A DNA stretch of 5,793 bases from positions 1 to 5,793 of the forward strand of contig JAQXIB010000170.1 in assembly GCA_029007575.1 (NCBI GenBank), in the 5' to 3' direction. The DNA is from Clostridiales bacterium. GTDB lineage: Bacteria > Bacillota > Clostridia > Oscillospirales > Ruminococcaceae. Each line of letters starts with the position of its first letter. The stretch's first letter is position 1. Positions 1 to 5,773 of this stretch are shown piece by piece. The position numbers and the translations under genes are program-made. The notes under the pieces were generated by a model that was not told the DNA's origin, did no database searches, and worked only from the letters and a program-made list of their open reading frames with translations.

Positions 1-395
1 ATATTCGCTCGATCTGCCATGATTTGGGGCAGGAGTTAGGCTGCGGAGCTACCATGACCGGACTAGTGCGTACCAGGGCAGGAGTTTTTACTCTGGAGGA
101 CTGTATTACTCTGGAGCAAGCACAGCAATGTGCTGACAAACAAGATTTTTCGGATGTGTTGTTGGATACCGAAAAGATATTTGACGGCTTGCCGAAAATC
201 AAGCTAAATGAAATACAAAGCCGAAAGTTTATCAATGGGATGCGTTTGGATTTAAATCGGGTGTATCACACTAAAACCACCGGATTTCATGCTGTGTTTG
301 ATCATAAAAAGCGGTTTATGGGACTTGCCAGCTTGGATTTTGATAAAATGGAATTAGTCATAGAGAAGATGTTTTTGGAAAGGGAGTCGTTTTGA
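1..395 (+). CDS. truB: tRNA pseudouridine(55) synthase TruB, C-terminal part (5' end outside window)
   Basis: This is the end of the enzyme that isomerises uridine 55 to pseudouridine in the T-loop of tRNAs in the cytoplasm. The reading frame is open from base 3, and the first visible residues are IRSICHDLGQELG. They match the conserved TruB motif around YIRS-HDLG, followed by GCGATMTGLVRTRAGVF, the usual GxxAxLxxLxRTxxGxF block. The catalytic Asp region lies upstream of the window. The last 50 or so residues (GMRLDLNR...GFHAVFDHKKRFMGLASLD) resemble the small C-terminal RNA-binding extension of bacterial TruB. The gene ends with TGA at 393-395, touching the TTG start of ribF, which suggests co-transcription and translational coupling. 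The family and partial status are clear. Confidence 0.93.
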   Translation, partial: IRSICHDLGQELGCGATMTGLVRTRAGVFTLEDCITLEQAQQCADKQDFSDVLLDTEKIFDGLPKIKLNEIQSRKFINGMRLDLNRVYHTKTTGFHAVFDHKKRFMGLASLDFDKMELVIEKMFLERESF

Positions 396-1334
396 TTGAC
401 GGTTAAAACTCAGATAGAGAGTATAACCAAGCCTACTTCAATCGCATTAGGTGTCTTTGACGGGGTGCATATCGGACACCAGGCGGTCATCGGTGAAGCG
501 GTCAACGGGAAAGATGACGGTTTGATCCCGATCGTATTCACTTTTGATACAAGCGGCGAAAAACCGGAACACAAAAAAGGGCAGGAAACGATTTTAACCA
601 CCAGTCTGAAACGGCAAAAAATGCAAAAGTTGGGTGTTTCGGTGGTATATGAAATTCCGTTTGACACCGTGAAAGATTATTCTCCCGAATATTTTGCAGA
701 GCATATTTTGTTTTCCAAATTGCATGCCGAAAAAATTGTTTGCGGCTTTGACTTTCGCTTTGGAAAAAATGCTGCCGGTGACACCGCATTGCTCAAACAG
801 CTTTGCAGCAAAATGGGAATAGAGGTGGTTGTGGTCCCGCCGATGATGGATCGGGGACAGCCGGTGAGTTCGACCAGGATCAGGCATTATTTAAAAGAGG
901 GAGATGTTGTGTCTGCCAATCGGTTGCTGGGATATGAGTACAGCTATGACATGGTGGTTGTGGATGGCTTGAAAAACGGGCGCAAAATCGGCATTCCGAC
1001 CATTAACCAAGAATTTGACCCCGGCTTTTTGATCCCAAAGTTCGGTGTTTATGCCTCAAAAGTGACAGTGGACGGAAAAGAATTGCTCGGGATCACCAAT
1101 ATCGGTGTGAAACCTACGATTCAAGGTACCAGAAATCCGCTTGCCGAAACGTATATTATCGGTTTTGATCAAAATCTATACGGACAAAAAATACCGGTCA
1201 GCCTATTTCAATATCTGAGGGAAGAGCAAAAGTTTCATAATTTGGAAGAACTGTCGGCGACGGTAAAAAAGGACATTGACCGCACGAAGATATTGATGAA
1301 AGGCAAGCTGAAACAATATCAGGCAAAGTTCTGA
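396..1334 (+). CDS. ribF: Bifunctional riboflavin kinase / FAD synthetase RibF
   Basis: Converts riboflavin to FMN (ATP-dependent kinase) and FMN to FAD (adenylyltransferase) in the cytoplasm. The 312 residues match the usual length of about 310. The N-terminal FAD synthetase module shows GVFDGVHIGH (residues 19-28, the nucleotidyltransferase HxGH-type motif), CGFDFRFGKNAAGD (116-129) and SSTRIR (158-163). The C-terminal riboflavin kinase module (about 180-305) shows GRKIGIPTIN (195-204; the usual PTAN reads PTIN, with Thr and Asn kept), NIGVKPT (235-241), the ETxxI segment with the likely general-base Glu251, and YLREEQKF (273-280). The start is TTG at 396, directly after the truB stop. AAGGGAG at 380-386 lies 9 nt upstream, inside truB, and I see no better ATG. 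In Bacillus this pair is followed by rpsO; here a gap and an unrelated gene follow. Confidence 0.96.
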   Translation: MTVKTQIESITKPTSIALGVFDGVHIGHQAVIGEAVNGKDDGLIPIVFTFDTSGEKPEHKKGQETILTTSLKRQKMQKLGVSVVYEIPFDTVKDYSPEYFAEHILFSKLHAEKIVCGFDFRFGKNAAGDTALLKQLCSKMGIEVVVVPPMMDRGQPVSSTRIRHYLKEGDVVSANRLLGYEYSYDMVVVDGLKNGRKIGIPTINQEFDPGFLIPKFGVYASKVTVDGKELLGITNIGVKPTIQGTRNPLAETYIIGFDQNLYGQKIPVSLFQYLREEQKFHNLEELSATVKKDIDRTKILMKGKLKQYQAKF

Positions 1335-1338
1335 GCGA

Positions 1339-1364
1339 ACAATCAGTCAGTTATGACTGATTGT
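1339..1364 (+). terminator. Perfect 11-bp inverted repeat after ribF, possible terminator
   Basis: ACAATCAGTCA (1339-1349) pairs exactly with TGACTGATTGT (1354-1364) across a GTTA loop, beginning 4 nt after the ribF stop. The position suits termination of the truB-ribF transcript. The stem is AT-rich, however, and is followed by AACAAAATTTTG rather than a clean T run, so it may be a weak terminator, a 3'-end stabilising hairpin or an operator. Confidence 0.5.
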
Positions 1365-1426
1365 AACAAAATTTTGTATTATTTATGTCCGTAATGTTTC
1401 CGGTTATTACAATACGGAAAAAATGG

Positions 1427-1455
1427 TTGACATTGCTTTTCGGAACTGATATGAT
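1427..1455 (+). promoter_or_regulatory. Strong extended -10 sigma-A promoter for the pseudokinase gene
   Basis: TTGACA (1427-1432, perfect -35) is followed by a 17-nt spacer and TATGAT (1450-1455, 5 of 6 matches to the -10). A TGn extension sits at 1447-1449, and the -35 is preceded by an A-rich stretch. Transcription would start near 1462, giving a leader of about 54 nt before the ATG at 1516. Confidence 0.85.
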
Positions 1456-1498
1456 AACTTTGATTAGTTATAGTATTGAATTGTTTAATAAACGATTT

Positions 1499-1508
1499 GG
1501 AGTGTGAT
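1499..1508 (+). promoter_or_regulatory. Ribosome binding site that decides the pseudokinase start
   Basis: GGAGTGTGAT resembles the anti-Shine-Dalgarno complement GGAGGTGAT with one extra base. It overlaps the upstream in-frame GTG at 1504, which makes that codon an unlikely start. It lies ahead of the ATG at 1516: 13 nt from the GGAG and 7 nt from the GTGAT part. The ATG also places the zinc ribbon right at the N-terminus. The spacing is a little long, so the start is probable rather than certain. Confidence 0.55.
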
Positions 1509-1515
1509 TGTAAAC

Positions 1516-3219
1516 ATGCTTGGAAAATATCAACGTTGTATTAGCTGCATGAAGGAGATCGGCAACAATAATGTTTGTCCGTATTGCGGATATATAGAAG
1601 GCTCGCCGTCATTGTCTGCCTATTTGCAGCCAAAGACGGTTTTAAACCAGCGTTATATTGTCGGTAAATTGCTGAGCTACAACGGGGAGGGCGCAACTTA
1701 TATTGCCTTTGATACCGTCATTGAGGCGGCTGTTGAAATCAGAGAGTATATGCCGGACACGCTTTGTGACAGGGCGGCCGGAGGCAGCAGCATTGTGGTT
1801 AAACAGGGATGTGAAGCACAGTATAAGGCATTGATGTCTGATTTTGCCGACTTGATGCGGCAGCTTTCCAAAATGCGCACGCTGACCACTGTGGTTCAAG
1901 TCTATGAAATTTTTGAGCAAAACAATACACTGTATGCTGTGTTTGAGCATATTGACGGTATTACATTGCGTCAATATTTAAATGAAAATGCAGGGGAGAT
2001 TGACTGGGAAGAAGCTTCTAAGCTGTTTTATCCGCTTTTTAATACGTTGGCAGCGGTACATGCGTCAAATCTGATACATAGAGGAATCAGCCCGGAAAAC
2101 ATCATCATTAATCATAAAGGTGAGATCAAACTGACGGGATTTTCCATCAGTTCTTTGCGTGCTTATAATACCGAACTTTCTCCGCAATTATTCGGGGGAT
2201 ATGCGGCACCGGAGCAATATTCCACCAATAGCTGGCACGGTACCTGGACCGATGTATATGCGTTGTCCGCTGTGATTTACAAGGCTTTAACCGGAACGAT
2301 GCCCCCGGAAGCAACGACACGCTCAGTCAATGATAACCTGGTTGCTCCGCATATTTTGAATCCTTCTATCCCGAAGCATGTTTCCCGCGCCATTATGGCT
2401 GGGTTGCTGTTGTCATCGGAACAGAGAACTCAAACCGTTACTGAATTAAAGAATAATTTGTATCATCCGGAAGCCGCTCCGGTGGTCGTTACCCCGTCAA
2501 AGACGGAAAAAACGGAATCCGCAGCAGAAGAACCGGAAAAAAAGAAGCTGCCTCCGTGGGCGATTGCTTTGATTATCACATCATCAGTGCTGATCATAGC
2601 GCTAGTGATTTTGTTTGCGCTTGTTTTGCCGGGAAGCAGCGGTACTGCTACTACCAGTAAAAATGTATCCTCCGAGATGAGTTCGGTTGTTTCGGAAGCT
2701 CCTGTTACTTCCACGGTCGTTTCAGATGACAATAAGGATTTTGCTGTTCCTAATTTTATCAACAAGTCCTGGGAAAGTATCGGCAACAACGAAAGTTATA
2801 CTGCTCTGTTTGAGTTTCAGGTAGAGTATGCGTGGAGCGATCTTGCCCCCGGATATGTGGTCAGCCAGGATCCTCAGCCGGATACGGCGGCCGCAGTGAA
2901 GTCTAAAGTCAAACTGGTGGTCAGCAAAGGTTCTCAATATATCAAGGTGCCGGCGCACAATAATATGAGCCAAGAGGATTACGAGGCAGAGCTTCGCCGC
3001 AACGGTATTAAATCCGGAGCCACCGATGATGTCAGCTATGTGATCGTTGAAGAAGAGAATCCGGCGGTTACGCCCGGATATGTCATCCGTACCAGCCATG
3101 ATGACGGCTCACTGGATCGGGATAAAAAAGAGGTTCTGACTGTCTATGTTTCCAAAGAGGTCGCTGTTTCTTCCGAGGATACCTCCTCTGAAGAAGGCTC
3201 TAATTGGTGGGAATGGTAA
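1516..3219 (+). CDS. Zinc-ribbon, transmembrane PASTA-domain protein with a catalytically degenerate kinase domain (predicted pseudokinase)
   Basis: 567 residues from ATG 1516. A zinc ribbon opens the protein (C8xxC11, C21xxC24). A Ser/Thr kinase-like fold follows at about 42-315, then one membrane helix (about 348-371, preceded by EKKK), a Ser/Thr-rich stalk and two PASTA-like domains (about 410-472 and 476-547). The layout resembles PknB/PrkC/Stk kinases, whose PASTA domains sense cell-wall precursors, so the kinase part should be cytoplasmic and the PASTA part outside. The fold is supported by APEQ (231-234), TDVYAL (245-250) and HRxISPENII. The catalytic positions are lost: beta-3 Lys is Arg76 (VEIREYMP), the HRD Asp is Gly190 (HRG), and the DFG motif reads Gly208-Phe-Ser. 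Two glycines of the G-loop are also replaced; Asn195 remains. I infer a pseudokinase sensor or scaffold. The tail ends in WWEW. It stands alone between its own promoter and terminator, with no PP2C phosphatase gene adjacent. Confidence 0.9.
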   Translation: MLGKYQRCISCMKEIGNNNVCPYCGYIEGSPSLSAYLQPKTVLNQRYIVGKLLSYNGEGATYIAFDTVIEAAVEIREYMPDTLCDRAAGGSSIVVKQGCEAQYKALMSDFADLMRQLSKMRTLTTVVQVYEIFEQNNTLYAVFEHIDGITLRQYLNENAGEIDWEEASKLFYPLFNTLAAVHASNLIHRGISPENIIINHKGEIKLTGFSISSLRAYNTELSPQLFGGYAAPEQYSTNSWHGTWTDVYALSAVIYKALTGTMPPEATTRSVNDNLVAPHILNPSIPKHVSRAIMAGLLLSSEQRTQTVTELKNNLYHPEAAPVVVTPSKTEKTESAAEEPEKKKLPPWAIALIITSSVLIIALVILFALVLPGSSGTATTSKNVSSEMSSVVSEAPVTSTVVSDDNKDFAVPNFINKSWESIGNNESYTALFEFQVEYAWSDLAPGYVVSQDPQPDTAAAVKSKVKLVVSKGSQYIKVPAHNNMSQEDYEAELRRNGIKSGATDDVSYVIVEEENPAVTPGYVIRTSHDDGSLDRDKKEVLTVYVSKEVAVSSEDTSSEEGSNWWEW

Positions 3220-3224
3220 ATGCC

Positions 3225-3260
3225 AAAAGCACAGGGTTTAAACAGACCTTGTGCTTTTTT
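3225..3260 (+). terminator. Intrinsic terminator after the pseudokinase gene
   Basis: AAAAGCACAGGG (3225-3236) pairs with CCTTGTGCTTTT (3247-3258) through 12 base pairs including one G-U. The T run continues to 3260. It begins 5 nt after the stop codon and is a classic Rho-independent terminator, closing a one-gene transcription unit. Confidence 0.9.
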
Positions 3261-3281
3261 CTTAGATTCGATAAAAAACAG

Positions 3282-3315
3282 TTTACTTTACAAATTTAGT
3301 GTGCTAAAATATAAA
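3282..3315 (+). promoter_or_regulatory. Probable sigma-A promoter for the yerC-like / methyltransferase / hslO operon
   Basis: Two overlapping registers each have a 17-nt spacer. The first is TTTACT (3282-3287) with TAAAAT (3305-3310), supported by TGC directly upstream as an extended -10. The second is TTTACA (3287-3292) with TATAAA (3310-3315). Either would start transcription near 3317-3322, just downstream of the preceding terminator, leaving a leader of roughly 95 nt before the ATG at 3415. Confidence 0.7.
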
Positions 3316-3336
3316 AAGAGCTGATAGAAAGCTGGG

Positions 3337-3362
3337 GGATTTCCGAAAAGGCTGGAATATCC
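3337..3362 (+). other. Hairpin in the leader of the yerC-like operon
   Basis: GGATTTCC (3337-3344) pairs with GGAA (3354-3357) and ATCC (3359-3362), leaving one bulged T and a 9-nt loop. A competing small stem, CCGT/ACGG (3361-3364 with 3371-3374), overlaps its 3' edge. I recognise no known riboswitch class here; it may be incidental. Confidence 0.35.
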
Positions 3363-3414
3363 GTTGAGTGACGGTAATTTGCTACATTTTCCAAAAAAGG
3401 AGCGAATTTGTATT

Positions 3415-3711
3415 ATGAACAGCAAATTGAAAAGTAAAAATTTTGAGTATTTGTTTCAGGCTATTCTCTCATTAGAATCCATGGAAGAATGTCAGAACTT
3501 TTTTGATGACTTGTGTACGGTACCGGAATTAAAAGCGATGGCGCAGCGGCTGCAGGTGGCTAAAATGTTAAGCGAACATCGGGTGTACAGCGAGATCGTC
3601 AATGAAACCGGTGCCAGTACGGCTACCATCAGCCGAGTAAACCGTTCATTGAGCTACGGCAGCGACGGATATACCGTTGTTTTTGAAAGATTGGATGCCG
3701 ATCATGAATAG
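3415..3711 (+). CDS. YerC/YecD-family TrpR-like DNA-binding protein
   Basis: A small regulator of 98 residues, close to Bacillus YerC (about 104). It belongs to the TrpR-like helix-turn-helix superfamily, whose YerC branch has no well-established regulon or ligand that I know of. The diagnostic stretches are LESMEECQNFFDDLCTV (20-36), MAQRLQVAKML (42-52) and the recognition segment TGASTATISRVNRSL (65-79), followed by YGSDGY. The start is ATG 3415, preceded by AAAAGGAG (3395-3402) at 12 nt. An upstream in-frame TTG at 3364 would add 17 unrelated residues and lacks a ribosome binding site. The 3' end overlaps the methyltransferase start by 8 nt, so the two are translationally coupled. It is first in an operon with hslO and may regulate it, which is inference. 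Confidence 0.9.
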   Translation: MNSKLKSKNFEYLFQAILSLESMEECQNFFDDLCTVPELKAMAQRLQVAKMLSEHRVYSEIVNETGASTATISRVNRSLSYGSDGYTVVFERLDADHE

Positions 3712-4447
3712 TTACACCGATTTTGCGCTGGCATACGATGAGCTGATGGCAAATGTTGATTATGACAGGATTGCTGAATTTATTAGGCATATTTTGTTGG
3801 AACACGGAATAGCGGAAGGCATTTTGCTGGATCTCGCCTGCGGTACCGGGAGTCTTGCCGAGATTTTTTCCGGATATGGATATGAGGTAATCGGCGTAGA
3901 CGGATCGTTTGAGATGCTGTCCGAGGCGATGAATAAAAAAATTGTATCCGGACAGGATATTGTATATCTGTGTCAAGATATGCAGGATTTGGATTTGTAT
4001 GGTACCGTGGATGCGGCAATTTGTACACTTGACAGTTTGAACCATGTCAACGATGCTTCAGAAGTACAGCAAATTTTCAATCGGGTGAGCTTGTTTTTGA
4101 ATCCGGGCGGCATTTTTGTATTTGACGTCAATACGGTTTATAAACATCAGTATGTGCTGAGTAATAATACCTTTGTTTATGATTGTGAGGATGTCTATTG
4201 TGTCTGGCAAAACACACCGGAGTCTGATGATCGGATCAAAATACATTTGGATATATTCGAACAAAACGGCGAGAGCTATGATCGCTATGAAGAAGAATTT
4301 TGCGAAACCGCATATGACGATTCGCTGATACGAAAAATGCTGGAACAGGCAGGAATGACGGTTACGGCATGTTATGACGATTATACCAAATCATTGCCCG
4401 GTAAGGAAACACAGCGTATCGTATATGTGACGAAAAAAGACAGATAA
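3704..4447 (+). CDS. Class I SAM-dependent methyltransferase (YqeM-like), substrate unknown
   Basis: A 247-residue Rossmann-fold methyltransferase, presumably cytoplasmic. Motif I is LLDLACGTGS (41-50), the SAM-binding loop. VIGVDGS (62-68) carries the acidic residue expected to bind the ribose. QDMQDLDL (91-98), TLDSLNH (108-114) and NPGGIFVFDVN (133-143) follow as the later core motifs. The opening MNSYTDFALAYDELM and the CTLDSLNHV segment resemble small-molecule methyltransferases of the Bacillus YqeM type; no substrate can be named. The start at 3704 gives this typical opening; ATG 3695 and TTG 3677 would only add residues inside the preceding gene. It overlaps the regulator gene by 8 nt and ends 7 nt before hslO, so it is clearly the middle gene of an operon. 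Confidence 0.9.
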   Translation: MNSYTDFALAYDELMANVDYDRIAEFIRHILLEHGIAEGILLDLACGTGSLAEIFSGYGYEVIGVDGSFEMLSEAMNKKIVSGQDIVYLCQDMQDLDLYGTVDAAICTLDSLNHVNDASEVQQIFNRVSLFLNPGGIFVFDVNTVYKHQYVLSNNTFVYDCEDVYCVWQNTPESDDRIKIHLDIFEQNGESYDRYEEEFCETAYDDSLIRKMLEQAGMTVTACYDDYTKSLPGKETQRIVYVTKKDR

Positions 4448-4454
4448 GGAAGGA

Positions 4455-5348
4455 ATGTTCAAAACAGAGATGGTCTCTCATAAGATGGTAAGAGCGATTT
4501 CGGCAGACGGTTCGGTTATTGCATGTGCGATTGATTCCACCGACATTGTCGGACAAATTGAGAAAATACATGTTACCTCGGCAGTGGTGACGGCGGCATT
4601 GGGACGTCTAGCGACCGCTGCTTCTATGATCGGCGGGATGTTGAAAGGCGAAAAAGATACGGTTACCCTCAGAATGAACGGCGGCGGTCCGACAGGATCG
4701 TTGATTGCTGTTGCCGACAGCGAGGGAAATGTAAAAGCATATGTCGCCAATCCGGTGGTGGAGCTGCCGCTGAATCAATACGGAAAATTGGATGTTTCCG
4801 GCGCGGTAGGCAAAGACGGCTATTTGAGTGTGATCAAAGATGTTGGGTTAAAGGAACCGTCAACCGGTACGGTAGAAATCATCAGCGGAGAAATTGCCGA
4901 GGACATTACCAATTATTTCGCAACCAGTGAGCAGACGCCGACAGTCTGCGGCTTGGGCGTTTTGGTCAATCCGGATTTAACCGTGAAAGGAGCAGGCGGA
5001 TACTTGGTACAGTTGTTGCCTTTTGCGGATGAATCCTGTATTGATCGCTTAGAGGCAAATTTGAACAAGATGCCGGCAGTTTCCAAAATGTATGCGGACG
5101 GCATGACTGCGGAAGAAGTTTGTATGAAATTATTGGACGGATTGGAGCCGAATGTTCTGGATTGCTTTGATCCGGCATATAAATGTGATTGTAGCGTCGA
5201 ACGCGTGAGCAGAGCGTTGATCAGTTTAGGAAAAGAAGAACTGATGAAGATGGCAGAGCAGCAGGAGCATACCGAAGTGAGCTGCCATTTCTGTAATAAA
5301 AAGTACACATTTACTGCGGAAGATTTGAAGAACCTGATCGGATCATGA
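4455..5348 (+). CDS. hslO: Hsp33 redox-regulated chaperone (HslO)
   Basis: A cytoplasmic holdase chaperone that is kept inactive by zinc bound to four C-terminal cysteines. Oxidants such as peroxide or hypochlorite form disulfides and switch it on. The 297 residues match the family. The N-terminal core shows VTAALGRLATAASMIGGMLK and LRMNGGGPTGSLIAVAD, and the middle has GAGGYLVQLLPFAD. The redox switch is complete: C244-D-C246, 30 residues, then C277-H-F-C280, with the usual VERVSRAL and LGKEEL between. ATG 4455 is chosen because AAGGA (4446-4450) overlaps the upstream stop and precedes it by 4 nt. This spacing is tight, and in-frame ATGs at 4470 and 4485 are weaker alternatives. No clear intrinsic terminator follows before the tRNA promoter. 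Confidence 0.96.
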   Translation: MFKTEMVSHKMVRAISADGSVIACAIDSTDIVGQIEKIHVTSAVVTAALGRLATAASMIGGMLKGEKDTVTLRMNGGGPTGSLIAVADSEGNVKAYVANPVVELPLNQYGKLDVSGAVGKDGYLSVIKDVGLKEPSTGTVEIISGEIAEDITNYFATSEQTPTVCGLGVLVNPDLTVKGAGGYLVQLLPFADESCIDRLEANLNKMPAVSKMYADGMTAEEVCMKLLDGLEPNVLDCFDPAYKCDCSVERVSRALISLGKEELMKMAEQQEHTEVSCHFCNKKYTFTAEDLKNLIGS

Positions 5349-5374
5349 AATGCAAAATTAATTTCAAAAAAGTG

Positions 5375-5403
5375 TTGACATTTTTCTGGAATTCGTGTAT
5401 AAT
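5375..5403 (+). promoter_or_regulatory. Perfect consensus sigma-A promoter of the tRNA operon
   Basis: TTGACA (5375-5380), a spacer of exactly 17 nt and TATAAT (5398-5403) match both consensus boxes at every base. A run of A (5365-5371) just upstream could act as an UP element. Transcription should begin near 5410, about 25 nt before tRNA-Val, as expected for a stable-RNA operon. Confidence 0.95.
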
Positions 5404-5412
5404 AAAACACGT

Positions 5413-5425
5413 TGCTGATTCAGCA
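5413..5425 (+). other. Small hairpin in the tRNA operon leader
   Basis: TGCTG (5413-5417) and CAGCA (5421-5425) pair across an ATT loop near the predicted 5' end of the tRNA precursor, 9 nt before tRNA-Val. It may protect the 5' end or help processing. Confidence 0.4.
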
Positions 5426-5434
5426 TCAGGGGAT

Positions 5435-5510
5435 GGGAGCATAGCTCAGCTGGGAGAGCATCTGCCTTACAAGCAGAGGGTCACAGGTTCGAGCCCTGTT
5501 GTTCCCACCA
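5435..5510 (+). tRNA. tRNA-Val (anticodon TAC)
   Basis: A complete 76-nt cloverleaf. The acceptor GGGAGCA (5435-5441) pairs with TGTTCCC (5500-5506) with one G-U. The anticodon arm is TCTGC (5461-5465), loop CTTACAA and GCAGA (5473-5477), giving anticodon TAC at 5468-5470, which reads GTA valine codons. The T-loop is TTCGAGC. The 3' CCA is encoded at 5508-5510. First gene of the tRNA operon. Confidence 0.97.
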
Positions 5511-5512
5511 CT

Positions 5513-5534
5513 CTTATCCTGTAATACGGATAAG
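5513..5534 (+). other. Hairpin between tRNA-Val and tRNA-Asp
   Basis: CTTATCC (5513-5519) pairs perfectly with GGATAAG (5528-5534). Two further inner pairs (GT/AC) are possible with one bulged T. It occupies most of the 28-nt spacer and has no following T run, so a role in processing is more likely than termination. Confidence 0.6.
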
Positions 5535-5538
5535 GTAT

Positions 5539-5615
5539 GGCCCAGTAGTTCAGCTGGTTAGAACGCTAGCCTGTCACGCTAGAGGTCGACGGTTCGAGCC
5601 CGTTCTGGGTCGCCA
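5539..5615 (+). tRNA. tRNA-Asp (anticodon GTC)
   Basis: A complete 77-nt cloverleaf. The acceptor GGCCCAG (5539-5545) pairs with CTGGGTC (5605-5611) with one G-U, followed by discriminator G and encoded CCA (5613-5615). The anticodon arm is CTAGC, loop CTGTCAC and GCTAG, placing anticodon GTC at 5573-5575. The T-loop is TTCGAGC. A run of seven T follows directly at 5616-5622. Confidence 0.97.
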
Positions 5616-5619
5616 TTTT

Positions 5620-5637
5620 TTTGTTGCTTGCAACAAA
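5620..5637 (+). other. First hairpin between tRNA-Asp and tRNA-Phe
   Basis: TTTGTTG (5620-5626) pairs with CAACAAA (5631-5637) around a CTTG loop. It overlaps the T7 run that follows the tRNA-Asp CCA. Confidence 0.55.
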
Positions 5638-5639
5638 TC

Positions 5640-5662
5640 AAATTGAAGCAAAGCTTCAATTT
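5640..5662 (+). other. Second hairpin between tRNA-Asp and tRNA-Phe, abutting tRNA-Phe
   Basis: AAATTGAAGC (5640-5649) pairs perfectly with GCTTCAATTT (5653-5662) across an AAA loop. The 10-bp stem ends exactly one base before the mature 5' end of tRNA-Phe, at the expected RNase P cleavage point. Confidence 0.65.
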
Positions 5663-5738
<76 letters not shown>

Positions 5739-5750
5739 AATAAGTTTATC

Positions 5751-5770
5751 CCGTACAGTTTTATGTACGG
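5751..5770 (+). other. Hairpin between tRNA-Phe and the next tRNA
   Basis: CCGTACA (5751-5757) pairs perfectly with TGTACGG (5764-5770) across a GTTTTA loop, ending 3 nt before the following tRNA. Confidence 0.6.
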
Positions 5771-5773
5771 TAT

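Noticed and set aside
1388..1419. Imperfect inverted repeat TCCGTA...TACGGA upstream of the pseudokinase promoter
   Set aside because: Six pairs with a 20-nt loop and competing pairings; not convincing as a structured element or operator on its own.
1504..1515. GTG at 1504 as the pseudokinase start
   Set aside because: It sits inside the only ribosome binding sequence, leaving about 1 nt of spacing. ATG 1516 gives a workable distance and the expected N-terminal zinc ribbon.
3364..3414. TTG at 3364 as the start of the yerC-like gene
   Set aside because: The 17 extra residues do not resemble the family, no ribosome binding site precedes the TTG, and AAAAGGAG lies between it and ATG 3415.
3677..3703. 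Upstream TTG 3677 or ATG 3695 as the methyltransferase start
   Set aside because: Both lie deeper inside the regulator gene and add residues before the typical MNSYTDFALAYDEL opening. ATG 3704 gives the normal length.
1126..4005. Several GGTACC hexamers spread over the coding genes
   Set aside because: They fall within coding sequence at ordinary codons. The excess over chance is small in a window of this size and shows no spacing pattern.
4913..5410. Long open frame on the minus strand opposite hslO (165 codons)
   Set aside because: It lies fully antisense to a confidently identified hslO, has no recognisable protein family, and results from the codon pattern of the real gene. The same holds for the other minus-strand frames opposite ribF, the pseudokinase gene and the methyltransferase gene.
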